From Echinicola sp. 20G (lineage in GTDB: Bacteria; Bacteroidota; Bacteroidia; Cytophagales; Cyclobacteriaceae), in the NCBI RefSeq assembly GCF_015533855.1, contig NZ_AP024154.1, positions 1,429,001 through 1,493,000 of the forward strand: a stretch of DNA of 64,000 nucleotides. The letters are read 5' to 3'. The position numbers and the translations under genes are program-made. The notes below the pieces were generated by a model. The model saw only the letters and a list, made by a program, of their open reading frames with translations, searched no databases and was not told where the DNA came from. Shown one piece after another: positions 35,103 to 45,069 of this stretch (position 1 is the stretch's first letter; the number at the start of each line of letters is the position of its first letter).

Positions 35103-35966
35103 ATGGAAAAAATTCTCAGGTTCTATAGAGAAAATCTTGTTTTCATTTTTCTAATGATAATAATTATTATCCTTTTTTTAATCGATATCAGAGTTATTGA
35201 TACCTATGTAGGTTATCACTATCCACCAATTGAACTAGAATCTCCCAACATTCCATTAGCCGTCCTTATTTTTATACGGAATTTATCTGGGCTATTAATG
35301 CTAAGATATCTATATAAAAAGAGAGAGAATATTTTGAACCTCTTCTACAACTTTTATAATTTTTATGACGACCCCATTTCCAATGATATCCCTGCTTTAA
35401 TAGACGAAGGGAGAGTCAATAAAGAAGCTGGGATTTATATTATGGAAAAAAATTTAAGCTTGTTATCAGGGTCTTGGTATTATCCAGCTGTTGTGCATGA
35501 AAGAAAAAAAGACGTTGAAGAAAAGCTTCCGGAAATTATTGAAGTTAAGAACAGTAAACTTGGATATTCTATACTTGGCTTTATTTTCCTTATTTATCTA
35601 TTATTACAACTAATGAATTTTATTGAATCAATAAATACATTATCAATGAGTAATATATTAAGGCTTAGTCCTGTATTTATATTTGCTGGTTTCGCTATCT
35701 ATTTTTTTCGGAAAGCATTATCAAAAAAAGTGATTATGAAAATTAGTCAGTTAGGAATTTTAGTAGATGCAAAGCTATATAAATGGTCAAATATCAAATA
35801 TGTTTATTTTGAAATATATGGAGGAAAGAAGAGACACCTCACGCTACATATAATGCCTTTAGATTGTGATAATCCTATCGAAATTAATCATGATTTACAT
35901 TATAAGAATTATAACAGGAAGCAACTTGGACATATCTTGGAGACCTATCATAGGAGGTATAGTTGA
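35103..35966 (+). CDS. Hypothetical multi-span membrane protein
   Basis: A 287-residue protein with about four hydrophobic helices (near 11-31, 53-72, 152-173 and 186-204) and a strand-rich C-terminal domain (IKYVYFEIYGGKKRHLTLHI) that may be PH-like. The start at 35103 is chosen over the earlier frame start at 35046, which adds a cysteine-rich segment with no support. Markedly more AT-rich than neighbours, so possibly acquired. No family recognised. Confidence 0.6.
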   Translation: MEKILRFYRENLVFIFLMIIIIILFLIDIRVIDTYVGYHYPPIELESPNIPLAVLIFIRNLSGLLMLRYLYKKRENILNLFYNFYNFYDDPISNDIPALIDEGRVNKEAGIYIMEKNLSLLSGSWYYPAVVHERKKDVEEKLPEIIEVKNSKLGYSILGFIFLIYLLLQLMNFIESINTLSMSNILRLSPVFIFAGFAIYFFRKALSKKVIMKISQLGILVDAKLYKWSNIKYVYFEIYGGKKRHLTLHIMPLDCDNPIEINHDLHYKNYNRKQLGHILETYHRRYS

Positions 35967-36017
35967 GGCCCCTATTTATTCTACCACCAACACTTAGGGA
36001 GTGAAGAAGTAAAGTTT

Positions 36018-36848
36018 TTAACCCCTTTCAAATACAATTGCAGCCCAGTTGTCTTTTACTTTTTGTCCTTTCAGCCTTAAACCTAGCGATTCAGCGCGGT
36101 ATTGTAAGTCAGGGATGTCATGCTCATAAAAGCCGCTTAGAAAGAGATTGGCATCTGGTTTCATTAGGGAAACATAAATCTCCATTTCGTCCAGCAATAC
36201 ATTTTTATTGATATTGGCCATAACAATGTCAAATGGACCTTTTGGGTTGACCTCGCGGATGGTGCCATGTCCCATTTTGACCTTATTCATGCCGTTGAGC
36301 TCAAAATTCTCGTTGCCATTTTCTACGCACCAATTGTCGATATCAAAGGCTTCGATATGGTTTGCCCCCAACTTGTGGGCCATAATCGCCAATATTCCCG
36401 TGCCTGAGCCTATATCGATCATGCTTTTGCCTTCATGGGATACTTCCAGCTGATGGGAAAGCATTAGATAGGTGGTGGCATGGTGCCCTGTACCAAAAGA
36501 CATTTTGGGATTGATCAGGATGTCATATTTGACATCCTCTTTAGGGGCATGGAATGACGCACGGACATAGACTTCCTTGCCAATGGAAATCGGATCATAA
36601 TGCTTTTCCCATTCTTCATTCCAGTTTACCTTGGGCATTTTACCTTCCACCACAGAGATTTCTGCGGCTTCATGGTATTGCTGAATGACTTGGTCATAGG
36701 CTTCCCGGTCAAAAAGATCTTCCTGAATATAAGCTTCTACCCCATCATCAGTTTCCAAAAATGAATCAAAACCAACTTCTGCCAATTCAGCTATGAGGAT
36801 TTCTGTAAAATCTTGATTGCAGGTTATTTTGAACTCCAGGTATTCCAT
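36018..36848 (-). CDS. prmA: Ribosomal protein L11 methyltransferase
   Basis: A 276-residue SAM-dependent enzyme that methylates lysines and the N-terminus of ribosomal protein L11. The SAM-binding motif I is MIDIGSGTGILAIMAHKLGA, and the catalytic-loop block MANINKNVLLD is in place of the usual NI(L)A motif. The N-terminal substrate-recognition domain (EYLEFKITCN) is shorter than in E. coli, as usual for Bacteroidota. Probably co-transcribed with, or downstream of, tpiA, though a strong hairpin separates them. Confidence 0.93.
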   Translation of the reverse strand: MEYLEFKITCNQDFTEILIAELAEVGFDSFLETDDGVEAYIQEDLFDREAYDQVIQQYHEAAEISVVEGKMPKVNWNEEWEKHYDPISIGKEVYVRASFHAPKEDVKYDILINPKMSFGTGHHATTYLMLSHQLEVSHEGKSMIDIGSGTGILAIMAHKLGANHIEAFDIDNWCVENGNENFELNGMNKVKMGHGTIREVNPKGPFDIVMANINKNVLLDEMEIYVSLMKPDANLFLSGFYEHDIPDLQYRAESLGLRLKGQKVKDNWAAIVFERG

Positions 36849-36892
36849 GATTTAATTGAAAAGTAAAAGGCTTGTTTCAGTAATAGTAAGAA

Positions 36893-36921
36893 AGCACTCC
36901 CGCCTTTTGAGCGGGAGTGCT
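36893..36921 (-). terminator. Strong hairpin after tpiA
   Basis: AGCACTCCCGC (36893-36903) and GCGGGAGTGCT (36911-36921) pair perfectly over 11 bases around a 7-base loop, 7 bases past the tpiA stop on the minus strand. The T-run is broken (TTCTTA), but the GC-rich stem is strong. Confidence 0.75.
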
Positions 36922-36927
36922 GAATTA

Positions 36928-37686
36928 TTAGAATGATTTGATAATGTCTACGAAGTCTCTTGATTTGAGCGAAGCGCCACCGATCAATCCACCATCTACA
37001 TCAGCTTTGGAGAAAATCTCCTGGGCATTGTCCGGCTTACAGCTGCCACCATAAAGGATAGAAGTCTCTTCAGCGGCTTTCCCATATTTTGAGGCCAAGT
37101 GTGCTCTGATGGCTGCATGCATTTCCTGAGCTTGGTCTGAGGAGGCTGTTTTACCAGTTCCGATGGCCCAAATAGGTTCATAAGCGATCACCAACTTGCA
37201 GAACTCTTCTTCACTTAGACCAAAAAGGCTAGCTGTCAATTGCTCTTTGACATAGTCTTCATGGGTTCCAGCTTCTCTGATTTCCAATGGTTCACCGCAG
37301 CAAAAGATAGGCGTCAGGTCATTGGCCAAGGCTTGCTTTACCTTTGCAGTAAGTTCCTCGTTGCTTTCCTTGAAATATTCTCTTCGTTCGCTGTGTCCAA
37401 GAATCACATATTTGGCACCGAATGAAGCAAGGATTTTAGCAGAAGTTTCGCCTGTATAGGCGCCAGATTCCTTATCCGAGCAGTTTTGTCCGCCAAGGAA
37501 AATATTATCCACTCCACCGATCAATTTTTTCACATTGGAAGCATGGACAAAAGGAGGGTTCAAAACGACCGTTACGTCACTGATTCTTTCGTCTTGTACC
37601 ATATTGACAATTTCAGAAGTCAGCTTTTGGCCCTCTTCCTGCGTTCCATTCATTTTCCAGTTACCGGCGACGATTTTTTTGCGCAT
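36928..37686 (-). CDS. tpiA: Triosephosphate isomerase
   Basis: A 252-residue glycolytic enzyme interconverting dihydroxyacetone phosphate and glyceraldehyde 3-phosphate. Catalytic residues are all visible: Lys in NWKMNG, His in GHSERRE, Glu in AYEPIWAIGTGKTAS, and the phosphate-binding YGGSCKPDN and GGLIGGASLKS loops. Normal family length. Transcribed away from recX. Confidence 0.97.
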   Translation of the reverse strand: MRKKIVAGNWKMNGTQEEGQKLTSEIVNMVQDERISDVTVVLNPPFVHASNVKKLIGGVDNIFLGGQNCSDKESGAYTGETSAKILASFGAKYVILGHSERREYFKESNEELTAKVKQALANDLTPIFCCGEPLEIREAGTHEDYVKEQLTASLFGLSEEEFCKLVIAYEPIWAIGTGKTASSDQAQEMHAAIRAHLASKYGKAAEETSILYGGSCKPDNAQEIFSKADVDGGLIGGASLKSRDFVDIIKSF

Positions 37687-37783
37687 GATAATTTAGGTTA
37701 GGTTTAATATATTTGATGAGAAAAAGTCTTTTCCTGATTTTTGATGTACAGGAGAAGAAATTTAGATGCTAAAATTACATAAA

Positions 37784-38293
37784 ATGTCCTTCCTAAGAAA
37801 AGATTATTCCAATGAGCAGCAGAAAAAAACACTGACACCTGGACAAGCCAAGGTGAAGATTGCTGCTTTTTGTGCCTATCAAGAAAGGAGCCAGCAGGAA
37901 GTCAGGGACAAACTGTATGATTATGGATTGTACAGCGATGAAGTGGAGGAGCTGATTTCGGCGATGATTACTGAAAATTTTATCAATGAAGAACGCTTTG
38001 CCCAATCCTACGTTCGAGGCAAATTCAACCTCAAAAAATGGGGAAAGATTAAAATTGAGCAAGGATTAAAGCAGCATAAGCTTACGCCAAACTGTATCCG
38101 GCTGGGGATGCGGGAAATTGATGGGGACAAATATTGGGAGAGCTTATTAGATCTGGCGGAAAAGAAATGGCAAGCAGTAAAGGAAAATGACCCTTTTAAG
38201 AAAAAAGTCAAGGTCCATCGATATTTGCTTGGTCGTGGCTTTGAAAATGATTTGGTCCAGGCGGCTTTAGAGGAAATCAAGAAAGATGTTTGA
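37784..38293 (+). CDS. recX: RecA regulator RecX
   Basis: A 169-residue protein made of three-helix repeats; the first carries AYQERSQQEVRDKLYDYGL and the second NEERFAQSYVRGKFNLKKWGKIKI, the RecX hallmarks. RecX restrains RecA filament growth in recombination and the SOS response. An earlier ATG at 37766 is also possible and has a GGAG sequence about 10 bases upstream. Its 3' end overlaps the convergent gene by 17 bases. recA is not in the window. Confidence 0.9.
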   Translation: MSFLRKDYSNEQQKKTLTPGQAKVKIAAFCAYQERSQQEVRDKLYDYGLYSDEVEELISAMITENFINEERFAQSYVRGKFNLKKWGKIKIEQGLKQHKLTPNCIRLGMREIDGDKYWESLLDLAEKKWQAVKENDPFKKKVKVHRYLLGRGFENDLVQAALEEIKKDV

Positions 38294-38918
38294 GTGTAAA
38301 TAAGTCTTCCTGCTCCTGAGGAATCACTTTGAGCACATTGGCGAGTACCAACCTAACCAAGGTTTTAGAGGCAATAAATTTAGGTAATCGGGCAATCTTG
38401 GAATATTCCTTTAGCGTAATCGAAGTTTTTTCATTGAGGGCCTGCATCAGCTTGGTTTCTTTTTCTCCATAGCTAAAGATAATGTCCTTTTCCTTTTTAC
38501 TACGACGAAGAATTTCCCAAACTTCCCTACTGGCCTGAACGGTGCGGTCTTCTACCCTCACAAAAGATTTTTTTTTGCCTTGGTCATAAAGATAATGGGG
38601 TCTTTTGGGGCTTTTTTCAAAGTGATATACGGCTACGCCTTTTTTCTCATTGATAGGGATCACCCATTTCTCAAAGTCCACCATCGGACGGATCAATTCT
38701 TTGATGGCTTTGTCCAGCACATATACATCTTCATCGATGTACCGCTGTCCACTGACCGTTTTGTCATCATCCACCCCGATGAGTAGGTAACCGCCTTCCG
38801 TATTGGCCAAAGCGATGATTTCTCTGACAATTTTTTCAGGGTGTGCTGCCTTCTTTTTGAATTCAATATGTAAACCTTCCCCTTTTTGGGCCAGTCTGCT
38901 CACCTCCTGAAGTGTCAT
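38277..38918 (-). CDS. AlbA_2 (Schlafen-like) DNA-binding domain protein
   Basis: A 213-residue protein whose first 120 residues match the AlbA_2 / divergent AAA-4 domain: LHIEFKKKAAHPEKIVREIIALANTEGG and LLIGVDDDKTVSG. The rest has a winged-helix appearance (SITLKEYSKIARLPKFIASK). Such proteins are putative transcription regulators or nucleic-acid-binding ATPase-like proteins. It sits directly downstream of the outer-membrane protein gene on the same strand and converges on recX. Confidence 0.8.
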   Translation of the reverse strand: MTLQEVSRLAQKGEGLHIEFKKKAAHPEKIVREIIALANTEGGYLLIGVDDDKTVSGQRYIDEDVYVLDKAIKELIRPMVDFEKWVIPINEKKGVAVYHFEKSPKRPHYLYDQGKKKSFVRVEDRTVQASREVWEILRRSKKEKDIIFSYGEKETKLMQALNEKTSITLKEYSKIARLPKFIASKTLVRLVLANVLKVIPQEQEDLFTLKHLS

Positions 38919-38930
38919 TTTCTAAGTCAT

Positions 38931-39368
38931 TTAGTTGATCAAAAAGCTGATGCCAGCTCTTAAACCTGCTACATTGCTTACAGCATAATAATCCACCATT
39001 CCCTCTAATCTAACACGGTAAGAAAGGTTGAGGGTATAACCTGCTCCAAAGGCCAGGTCACTGTCTTTGCCTATCAAGCCCCGCATCCTAATGAAAGCTG
39101 GTTCCAGAGGATAATACCTCCCTCCCAGTGTGACTTGGTTGGGCCTATTATAGTTAAACTCATATCCGCCTGAAAAGGATATATTGTACCAATGAAAATA
39201 ATTGGTTTCAAGTCCGATTTGGTATCTTCTGATGACTCCCGGAGCATCAGTTCTGGCCAGGTCAAAAGCGCCTGAAACAAGATAACTTCCCTCTGCTTGC
39301 TGTGCTTGGGCATCCTCGCTGACCCAAAATAAAAAAGGGACAGCCAGTAATAGTAAAATTTTTCGCAT
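38931..39368 (-). CDS. Small secreted protein, probable outer-membrane barrel
   Basis: A 145-residue exported protein with a signal peptide ending near AQAQ. The mature part alternates polar and hydrophobic residues in strands and ends ISFLIN, compatible with a small beta-barrel. The ATG at 39368 shares its A with the TGA stop of uvrB (TGATG), so translation is coupled. The longer frame from 39416 would lie inside uvrB and is rejected. Confidence 0.75.
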   Translation of the reverse strand: MRKILLLLAVPFLFWVSEDAQAQQAEGSYLVSGAFDLARTDAPGVIRRYQIGLETNYFHWYNISFSGGYEFNYNRPNQVTLGGRYYPLEPAFIRMRGLIGKDSDLAFGAGYTLNLSYRVRLEGMVDYYAVSNVAGLRAGISFLIN

Positions 39369-41404
39369 CAATCCATTCTTTTGAGCTCTTCCAATCTTTT
39401 CTTTAATCCCTGCCATTCATCGCGCAGCCTGGCAGCTTCCATAAAGTTGAGGTCCTTGGCGGCTTTTTCCATTTGCTTTTGCGTTTGAGGGATTAATTTT
39501 TCGAGCTTGTCCTTGCTCAAATATTGTACCACAGGATCTGCGGCATAAGCTTGTTCTTCGGTAAAATGATCGTCGTAGAATTTGGCGTTTTTCTTACTGT
39601 CTGCCACTTTGGTTTGTCCCATGATTTTATCGCGGGATTTGATGACCGTTTTCGGCGTGATGCCATGCTCTTCGTTATAAGCCATTTGGATGGATCGTCT
39701 CCTTTTGGTTTCATCAATGGCCTTTTTCATGGAATCGGTGATTCTATCCGCATACATGATCACTCGACCATTTTCATTTCTCGCTGCCCTACCGATGGTC
39801 TGCACCAAACTTCTTTCGTTTCTTAAGAAACCTTCTTTATCAGCATCCAAGATGGCAACCAGGGATACTTCCGGTAAGTCAAGTCCCTCTCTCAAAAGGT
39901 TTACTCCGACCAATACATCAAATATGCCGAGTCTTAGTTCCCGAAGAATCTCGACCCTGTCCAAGGATTTAACCTCAGAGTGAATATAACGACATTTGAT
40001 ACCGGCTCTTTCCAAGAATTTATTGAGTTCTTCGGCCATTCTTTTGGTAAGTGTGGTGACTAGCACACGGTCTCCTTGCTTGATGGTTTGATCGATTTCC
40101 TCTAAGAGGTCGTCTATCTGATCGCCACTTGGACGAACTTCTATCAAAGGATCCAAAAGGCCTGTAGGTCGAATGATCTGTTCCACCACCACTCCATCTG
40201 TTTGGTTGAGTTCATAATCTGCCGGTGTGGCACTGACGTAGATGACTTGGTTGGTAAGTGATTCAAATTCATCAAACTTAAGCGGGCGGTTATCCAAAGC
40301 AGAGGGCAACCTAAAACCAAAGTCCACCAGGTTTACTTTTCGCGAACGGTCACCTCCCCACATTGCCCTGATCTGGGGAATGGTAACATGGCTCTCATCT
40401 ATAACCAAAAGAAAATCATCCGGAAAGTAATCCAAAAGACAGAATGGCCTTGCACCGGCACTTCTCCGGTCAAAGTAGCGGGAATAGTTTTCCACACCCG
40501 AACAATAACCCAATTCGCGAATCATTTCCAAATCAAATTCAGTCCTTTCGCGCAGTCGGGTAGCTTCCTCCAGCCTCATGTCCTTTTCGAAAAAGGAAAT
40601 TTGAGACATCAGGTCATCTTGAATTTCTTTGACAGCTACATCGATCACATCCCTGCCTGTTACGAATAGGTTGGCAGGGAAAATAGTGATCAACCTTTCT
40701 GAGGATATTTTTTTTCCTGTGGTCGGGTCAATGGTTTGGATAGCTTCTATTTCGTCTCCCCAAAAATAGATGCGATAGGCAAAGTCAGCATAAGCGACAA
40801 AGATATCCACCGTGTCGCCTTTGACCCGGAAAGTACCATGTTTGAACTCGACGCTTGCTCGGCTGTAAAGGATATCCACTAATTTGAAAAGCAATTGATT
40901 TCTTGGGATTCTATCTCCTTCCTGCAGCTTCACCACATTTTTTCCAAATTCCTCTGGATTACCAATACCATAAATGCAAGAAACAGAAGCAACCACTATG
41001 ACATCTCTTCTTCCGGTCAAAAGGGAAGAGGTAGCACTTAACCTCAGCTTTTCTATTTCTTCATTGATGGAAAGGTCTTTCTCGATATAGACGCCACTCG
41101 TAGGAATAAAAGCTTCTGGCTGATAGTAATCATAGTAGGAGATAAAGTACTCCACGGCATTTTCCGGAAAAAACTGCTTGAATTCTCCATATAGTTGGGC
41201 GGCCAGAGTTTTGTTATGACAAAGGACCAAAGTAGGTTTTTGGACTTCCTGAATTACATTGGCTACGGTGAAGGTTTTTCCAGAACCAGTAACTCCCAGC
41301 AGTACCTGAGAGGGTTCCCCGCTATTGATCCCTTCCGTGAGGTTTTTGATGGCAGTGGGCTGATCTCCTGTGGGACTGTAGTCAGATATTATTTTGAAAT
41401 CCAT
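39368..41404 (-). CDS. uvrB: Excinuclease ABC subunit B
   Basis: A 678-residue nucleotide-excision-repair helicase that verifies damage handed over by UvrA. It has Walker [11 protein letters not shown], the beta-hairpin [12 protein letters not shown] that inserts into [12 protein letters not shown] (motif II), the helicase C block [12 protein letters not shown] and the C-terminal UVR domain (about 635-670) that recruits UvrC. Full length. Immediately followed by an overlapping secreted-protein gene; uvrA lies about 19 kb away on the + strand. Confidence 0.97.
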   Translation of the reverse strand: MDFKIISDYSPTGDQPTAIKNLTEGINSGEPSQVLLGVTGSGKTFTVANVIQEVQKPTLVLCHNKTLAAQLYGEFKQFFPENAVEYFISYYDYYQPEAFIPTSGVYIEKDLSINEEIEKLRLSATSSLLTGRRDVIVVASVSCIYGIGNPEEFGKNVVKLQEGDRIPRNQLLFKLVDILYSRASVEFKHGTFRVKGDTVDIFVAYADFAYRIYFWGDEIEAIQTIDPTTGKKISSERLITIFPANLFVTGRDVIDVAVKEIQDDLMSQISFFEKDMRLEEATRLRERTEFDLEMIRELGYCSGVENYSRYFDRRSAGARPFCLLDYFPDDFLLVIDESHVTIPQIRAMWGGDRSRKVNLVDFGFRLPSALDNRPLKFDEFESLTNQVIYVSATPADYELNQTDGVVVEQIIRPTGLLDPLIEVRPSGDQIDDLLEEIDQTIKQGDRVLVTTLTKRMAEELNKFLERAGIKCRYIHSEVKSLDRVEILRELRLGIFDVLVGVNLLREGLDLPEVSLVAILDADKEGFLRNERSLVQTIGRAARNENGRVIMYADRITDSMKKAIDETKRRRSIQMAYNEEHGITPKTVIKSRDKIMGQTKVADSKKNAKFYDDHFTEEQAYAADPVVQYLSKDKLEKLIPQTQKQMEKAAKDLNFMEAARLRDEWQGLKKRLEELKRMD

Positions 41405-41454
41405 AGTTTTTCCTTGGTGTCCTTAACAAACGTCAAAGGCGGGGAGAAAAGTTT

Positions 41455-42642
41455 TTAGCTTTGAAGATTTCTCCGGTAAGCCTTGATCCTGTCCAAATTA
41501 TAATATAGGTAGTTGGTTCTTAAAATCACAACTAAAATCAGTGGTAAAATGCTAGGGTGAAATGATTGCCAACCTAAAATCCAGAATACAACAGCTGCAT
41601 CTGCTAGAATGAGGGCAAACAACAAATACTTTTTCACCCATTCGGCTGGGTATTTTAGATTCAAACCATAAGCCAAAACTCCATGCAGCGGAAATGCCCA
41701 AAGCAAGTTCCAGTTGTACTTGGTGGTGCTGTGCTCAGTGAAGAACCACAATAAGACCACCATAATGCCCAAAAGGGAAAGGATGATAAACAAAGCTTGG
41801 TCAAAGCCCACAAACAAGCGCTTTTTCTTAAAGCCTATGAAAGTAATTACGATAAAGAAAATAGCAATCAGCCAAAACAGAAAATAGGGATTGAAGATAC
41901 TACTTTCAATCTTTACTGGAGGTAAATCTAAAACTGTTGATTGGCTTTTCACCAAAGGCCTGGTGGGACCATCACCTACAATTTCAGCTTGCGCAAAAGC
42001 AACTTCCATATAATCTGGAAGGAATTGTTTTTCCCTTTCTGTGGCATCCACATCGATTACACTGCCCAAAGCGAGGTCAATGCCCAAATCACCCCAAGGA
42101 AGAGGGTAAACATATTCATCAATAAGGTCTCTAAAAGTCTTTTCCTCTGTTACTTCAGTTTGTTTCCATTCCAGTTGATCTCCTAGAATGGTTTCTATCA
42201 TATCGCGGATTCGGGTGGCACAGTTATCATAAAAGAAGTCGTAACGATAGTATCTATTGTCGGGTTGGTAGTTGGTTTGTAAAAATGCTACTACTTTGGC
42301 TGCTTGTTGTGGATTGAGGCCCAAGACTTGCTCCCGAACACCTCTTTCTAGATAGGTATAATGATCGATAAATTGTTGATAAGTACTGATACTTAACATA
42401 TAATCAAGTTTTCCTCTAGCGAACTTGAGGTAAAAATTGGGTGTGTCAAAATCAAAGGTTCCATAGTTGAAAACCAAATCTCTACCTGTTTGAAGGTCAA
42501 TCACTCTCACGGCATTATGCCCAAATACACTATAGAGCTCTTCTCCAGGATCACAAGTTAAAAGGCTGATTTGGTATTGCTGTGCATTTAAATGACTTAA
42601 ATTCAATAAGATAAATAGAAAAAATAGAGCGATTTTTTTCAT
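41455..42642 (-). CDS. DUF4105 / Lnb N-terminal domain membrane protein
   Basis: A 395-residue protein with a signal peptide (to about LNAQ, residue 21), a periplasmic DUF4105 domain (about 22-240) and four or five membrane helices toward the C-terminus. The domain's conserved blocks SVFGHNAVRV and YDNCATRIRD hold a His and a Cys that could act together as a cysteine-peptidase-like centre; family members related to Lnb may be lipoprotein N-acyltransferases. Divergent from the T9SS cargo gene. Confidence 0.85.
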   Translation of the reverse strand: MKKIALFFLFILLNLSHLNAQQYQISLLTCDPGEELYSVFGHNAVRVIDLQTGRDLVFNYGTFDFDTPNFYLKFARGKLDYMLSISTYQQFIDHYTYLERGVREQVLGLNPQQAAKVVAFLQTNYQPDNRYYRYDFFYDNCATRIRDMIETILGDQLEWKQTEVTEEKTFRDLIDEYVYPLPWGDLGIDLALGSVIDVDATEREKQFLPDYMEVAFAQAEIVGDGPTRPLVKSQSTVLDLPPVKIESSIFNPYFLFWLIAIFFIVITFIGFKKKRLFVGFDQALFIILSLLGIMVVLLWFFTEHSTTKYNWNLLWAFPLHGVLAYGLNLKYPAEWVKKYLLFALILADAAVVFWILGWQSFHPSILPLILVVILRTNYLYYNLDRIKAYRRNLQS

Positions 42643-42667
42643 GAGAGTAGAGATATTATTAAATTGA

Positions 42668-42691
42668 ATACTCAGTAATTTTTTTGAGTAT
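42668..42691. promoter_or_regulatory. Inverted repeat in a divergent promoter region
   Basis: ATACTCA (42668-42674) and TGAGTAT (42685-42691) flank 10 bases, in the 47-base gap between divergent genes and overlapping the + start region. It could be an operator or a hairpin in the leader. Confidence 0.35.
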
Positions 42692-45008
42692 GATTTTTTT
42701 ATCTAAGCTGTTTTTTTTGGATGACTTTTATCCAAGACGAATTTACAAGATAATATCCGTAATTTTTACCCCGCTTTGGATATTATCAATGGAGGCTTTT
42801 GCCCAGTCTGTGGGAGCTTACAGAAGCATTGCAAGCGGTGATTTTGATCAAATTGGTATTTGGGAGGTTTATGATGGTGCTTTGTGGAATGCTGCCAGCA
42901 TCAAACCAGATGAAAACCATGATGTGTACATAGAGTTTGGTCATAAGGTTACGCTTCAACAAAACGAATCAGTGCATTCTTTATTTTTGAATGCCCAGAC
43001 AAGTACCGGTGAGAAGTTGGATATCAATGACTTCCAATTGGAGGTTTATGGAAGCCTTAATGCCTTTTCAGGATCAGCTCCCGGAATTGCAGGTGGGGCT
43101 TGGAACACCATCGATTGGATTGGGAGTAGTGTAGGTAGTGAGTTGGTCTTTAAGGGAGATTCAAGAGTAATTATTCCAGCTGGGGCTTGGAGCGGATTTA
43201 CTACCAGAAGCAGGTATTCAGTAATTTTTGATCCAAACTCAGATGCTATGCTAACTATTCAGGAACCTATTAAAGCAAATAGGTTTGTGATCAAGTCAGG
43301 AAAGGTGATTCAAGAAGGGATTCCCGGAGTGGATTGTGCTACCTTCTCCTTTAATAATGATCCCTCAGTAACGGGAGCCTATGGTGAGTTAACCATCGAA
43401 TCTGGGGGGACTTTGGAAACTGACTGTGGGGAGGAGATCATCATGAGATCAGTTGCAGGTTTGGTGCCTGCTTTGCTTTTTGATTTAGAGGAAGGAGCTA
43501 GTTTGGTTCTTAATGCCAATGATCCAGAGATCAATGCGGTCTCAATTAATTTTGCTGGAACAGTCATCTATAACTCCAATTCAAGTACCCAGCACTTTGT
43601 CACCTCAAGCATAGCCAGCTCGGCCATTCCGGAAAGTTATCAACATATTGTTTTTGATGGAAATGCATCGAAAGAATTGCCTAATCATCTTGAGGTCACT
43701 GGAAATATAACTCGTTCTGGTGGAGGTGCGATTGTGGATAACAATACTGATTTGTCCTTAACGGGAACTACAGATCAGAATGTTTCAGGTTTTGCTCTAG
43801 ACGTGACCAATTTGGATTTGAATAAGAGTTTAGGCGTGTTAGAGGTGGATCATGACTTAAATGTTAAATCTACCTTGACGATGACCTCAGGAGAATTGAA
43901 TTTTAATGGAAAAAATCTTTCTATTAACACTACTGGTTTGGGAGGATTGGTTTATTTGGATGGTTTTTGGTCCAATCTCAACCTACTTGAGTATAATAAC
44001 CTTCCAAATGTTTTAACAACGTCCAATGCCACCTTTCCCTTTGTGGATAAGTATGAGGGTGGTGTGAGGACTTTAGAAATAACAGGCATGCATACTGCCT
44101 TATCTTCAGGTCTTAACATCACTTACCAACAGCTTCCCGGAGTTGATCATTCTGCCAATTTTTTGGATAGTGATGGGACTTTAGTTTTGTACCAGCTAAA
44201 CAGTTATTTTTCCTTTTCGGGTTTATCAGCAGATAACAGTGATTTGATCTTAAGGATTTCTGCTGATGATTTAATTGTGGATAATGTAGATGATTTAAGG
44301 GTTGTTGCAGATCATCAAGCTGCGGAAGGAGACCATTTGTCAGGTGGAACAAGTGGGGGTCAATTGTGGGCAAGAAGAGAAGTTTCCTTATCAGAGTTAA
44401 ATGGGAATGATTTTACGATAGGGAGTTACAGAGTGGCGACAATCCTTCCCATCACCTGGATGAATTATGGTGTGAAAGCCCATGGAAAGTATAACCTAGT
44501 TGAATGGACGATTAGCGGTGATGAAAAATTAAGCAAATACCATATTTATCGATCTGAAGATAATGTGGATAACTTTAGTAAACTGGAAAGTATATCTGCT
44601 AATGATTTTGTTGGAGGTACAGGAGTGTATCAGTTTTTGGACCAGCTTCTTAATGGGACTGGGCATTACTACTATCAAATTGGAGCGGTGGATAAGTGGG
44701 GCAAGGAGGCTTTTAGTCCCGTCTTTGGCTTACAGAGAAGTGATCTCCTCAAAGGGGAATTTCATGTTTTTCCCAATCCCTACTTGGCTGGAAATATTAA
44801 TTTTGATCTTCCAATTTATGAGCCCAACAGCGTAATGACTTTGATCATCAAAGATGCTCAAGGAATTGAAATCGCTCAATATTCAGGCAAAATTGATCAG
44901 ATAACTGACTCTTTTGTGGAAAAGTTGAAATCACTGAGAAAAGGATTTTACATCATTTCATGTGTAGTAGAAAACGAAGTGTTTACAGAAAAATGGATCA
45001 AGCAATAA
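42690..45008 (+). CDS. Secreted protein with type IX sorting domain
   Basis: A 772-residue protein secreted by the type IX system. The C-terminal 80 residues form a type A sorting domain: FHVFPNPY, then a strand region and KGFYIISCVVENEVFTEKWIKQ-like end. The N-terminal half is an autotransporter-like beta-helix or bandage-type repeat region (VTLQQNESVHSLFLNAQ; LSLTGTTDQNVSG), and a fibronectin-like segment (LVEWTISGDEKLSKYHIYRS) lies before the sorting domain. Signal peptide up to EAFAQ. The first in-frame codon is TTG 42684, but ATG 42690 is preferred. Probably a surface adhesin or structural protein. Confidence 0.8.
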   Translation: MIFLSKLFFLDDFYPRRIYKIISVIFTPLWILSMEAFAQSVGAYRSIASGDFDQIGIWEVYDGALWNAASIKPDENHDVYIEFGHKVTLQQNESVHSLFLNAQTSTGEKLDINDFQLEVYGSLNAFSGSAPGIAGGAWNTIDWIGSSVGSELVFKGDSRVIIPAGAWSGFTTRSRYSVIFDPNSDAMLTIQEPIKANRFVIKSGKVIQEGIPGVDCATFSFNNDPSVTGAYGELTIESGGTLETDCGEEIIMRSVAGLVPALLFDLEEGASLVLNANDPEINAVSINFAGTVIYNSNSSTQHFVTSSIASSAIPESYQHIVFDGNASKELPNHLEVTGNITRSGGGAIVDNNTDLSLTGTTDQNVSGFALDVTNLDLNKSLGVLEVDHDLNVKSTLTMTSGELNFNGKNLSINTTGLGGLVYLDGFWSNLNLLEYNNLPNVLTTSNATFPFVDKYEGGVRTLEITGMHTALSSGLNITYQQLPGVDHSANFLDSDGTLVLYQLNSYFSFSGLSADNSDLILRISADDLIVDNVDDLRVVADHQAAEGDHLSGGTSGGQLWARREVSLSELNGNDFTIGSYRVATILPITWMNYGVKAHGKYNLVEWTISGDEKLSKYHIYRSEDNVDNFSKLESISANDFVGGTGVYQFLDQLLNGTGHYYYQIGAVDKWGKEAFSPVFGLQRSDLLKGEFHVFPNPYLAGNINFDLPIYEPNSVMTLIIKDAQGIEIAQYSGKIDQITDSFVEKLKSLRKGFYIISCVVENEVFTEKWIKQ

Positions 45009-45011
45009 AAA

Positions 45012-45034
45012 GCCCTAAGCTCAAAGCTTAGGGC
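45012..45034. terminator. Bidirectional terminator between T9SS gene and glmS
   Basis: GCCCTAAGCT (45012-45021), loop CAA, AGCTTAGGGC (45025-45034): perfect 10-bp stem between two convergent genes, preceded by an A-run that gives T's for the minus strand. Confidence 0.85.
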
Positions 45035-45069
45035 CAAGGTATTATTGATTTGATTAGTATAATTCACGT

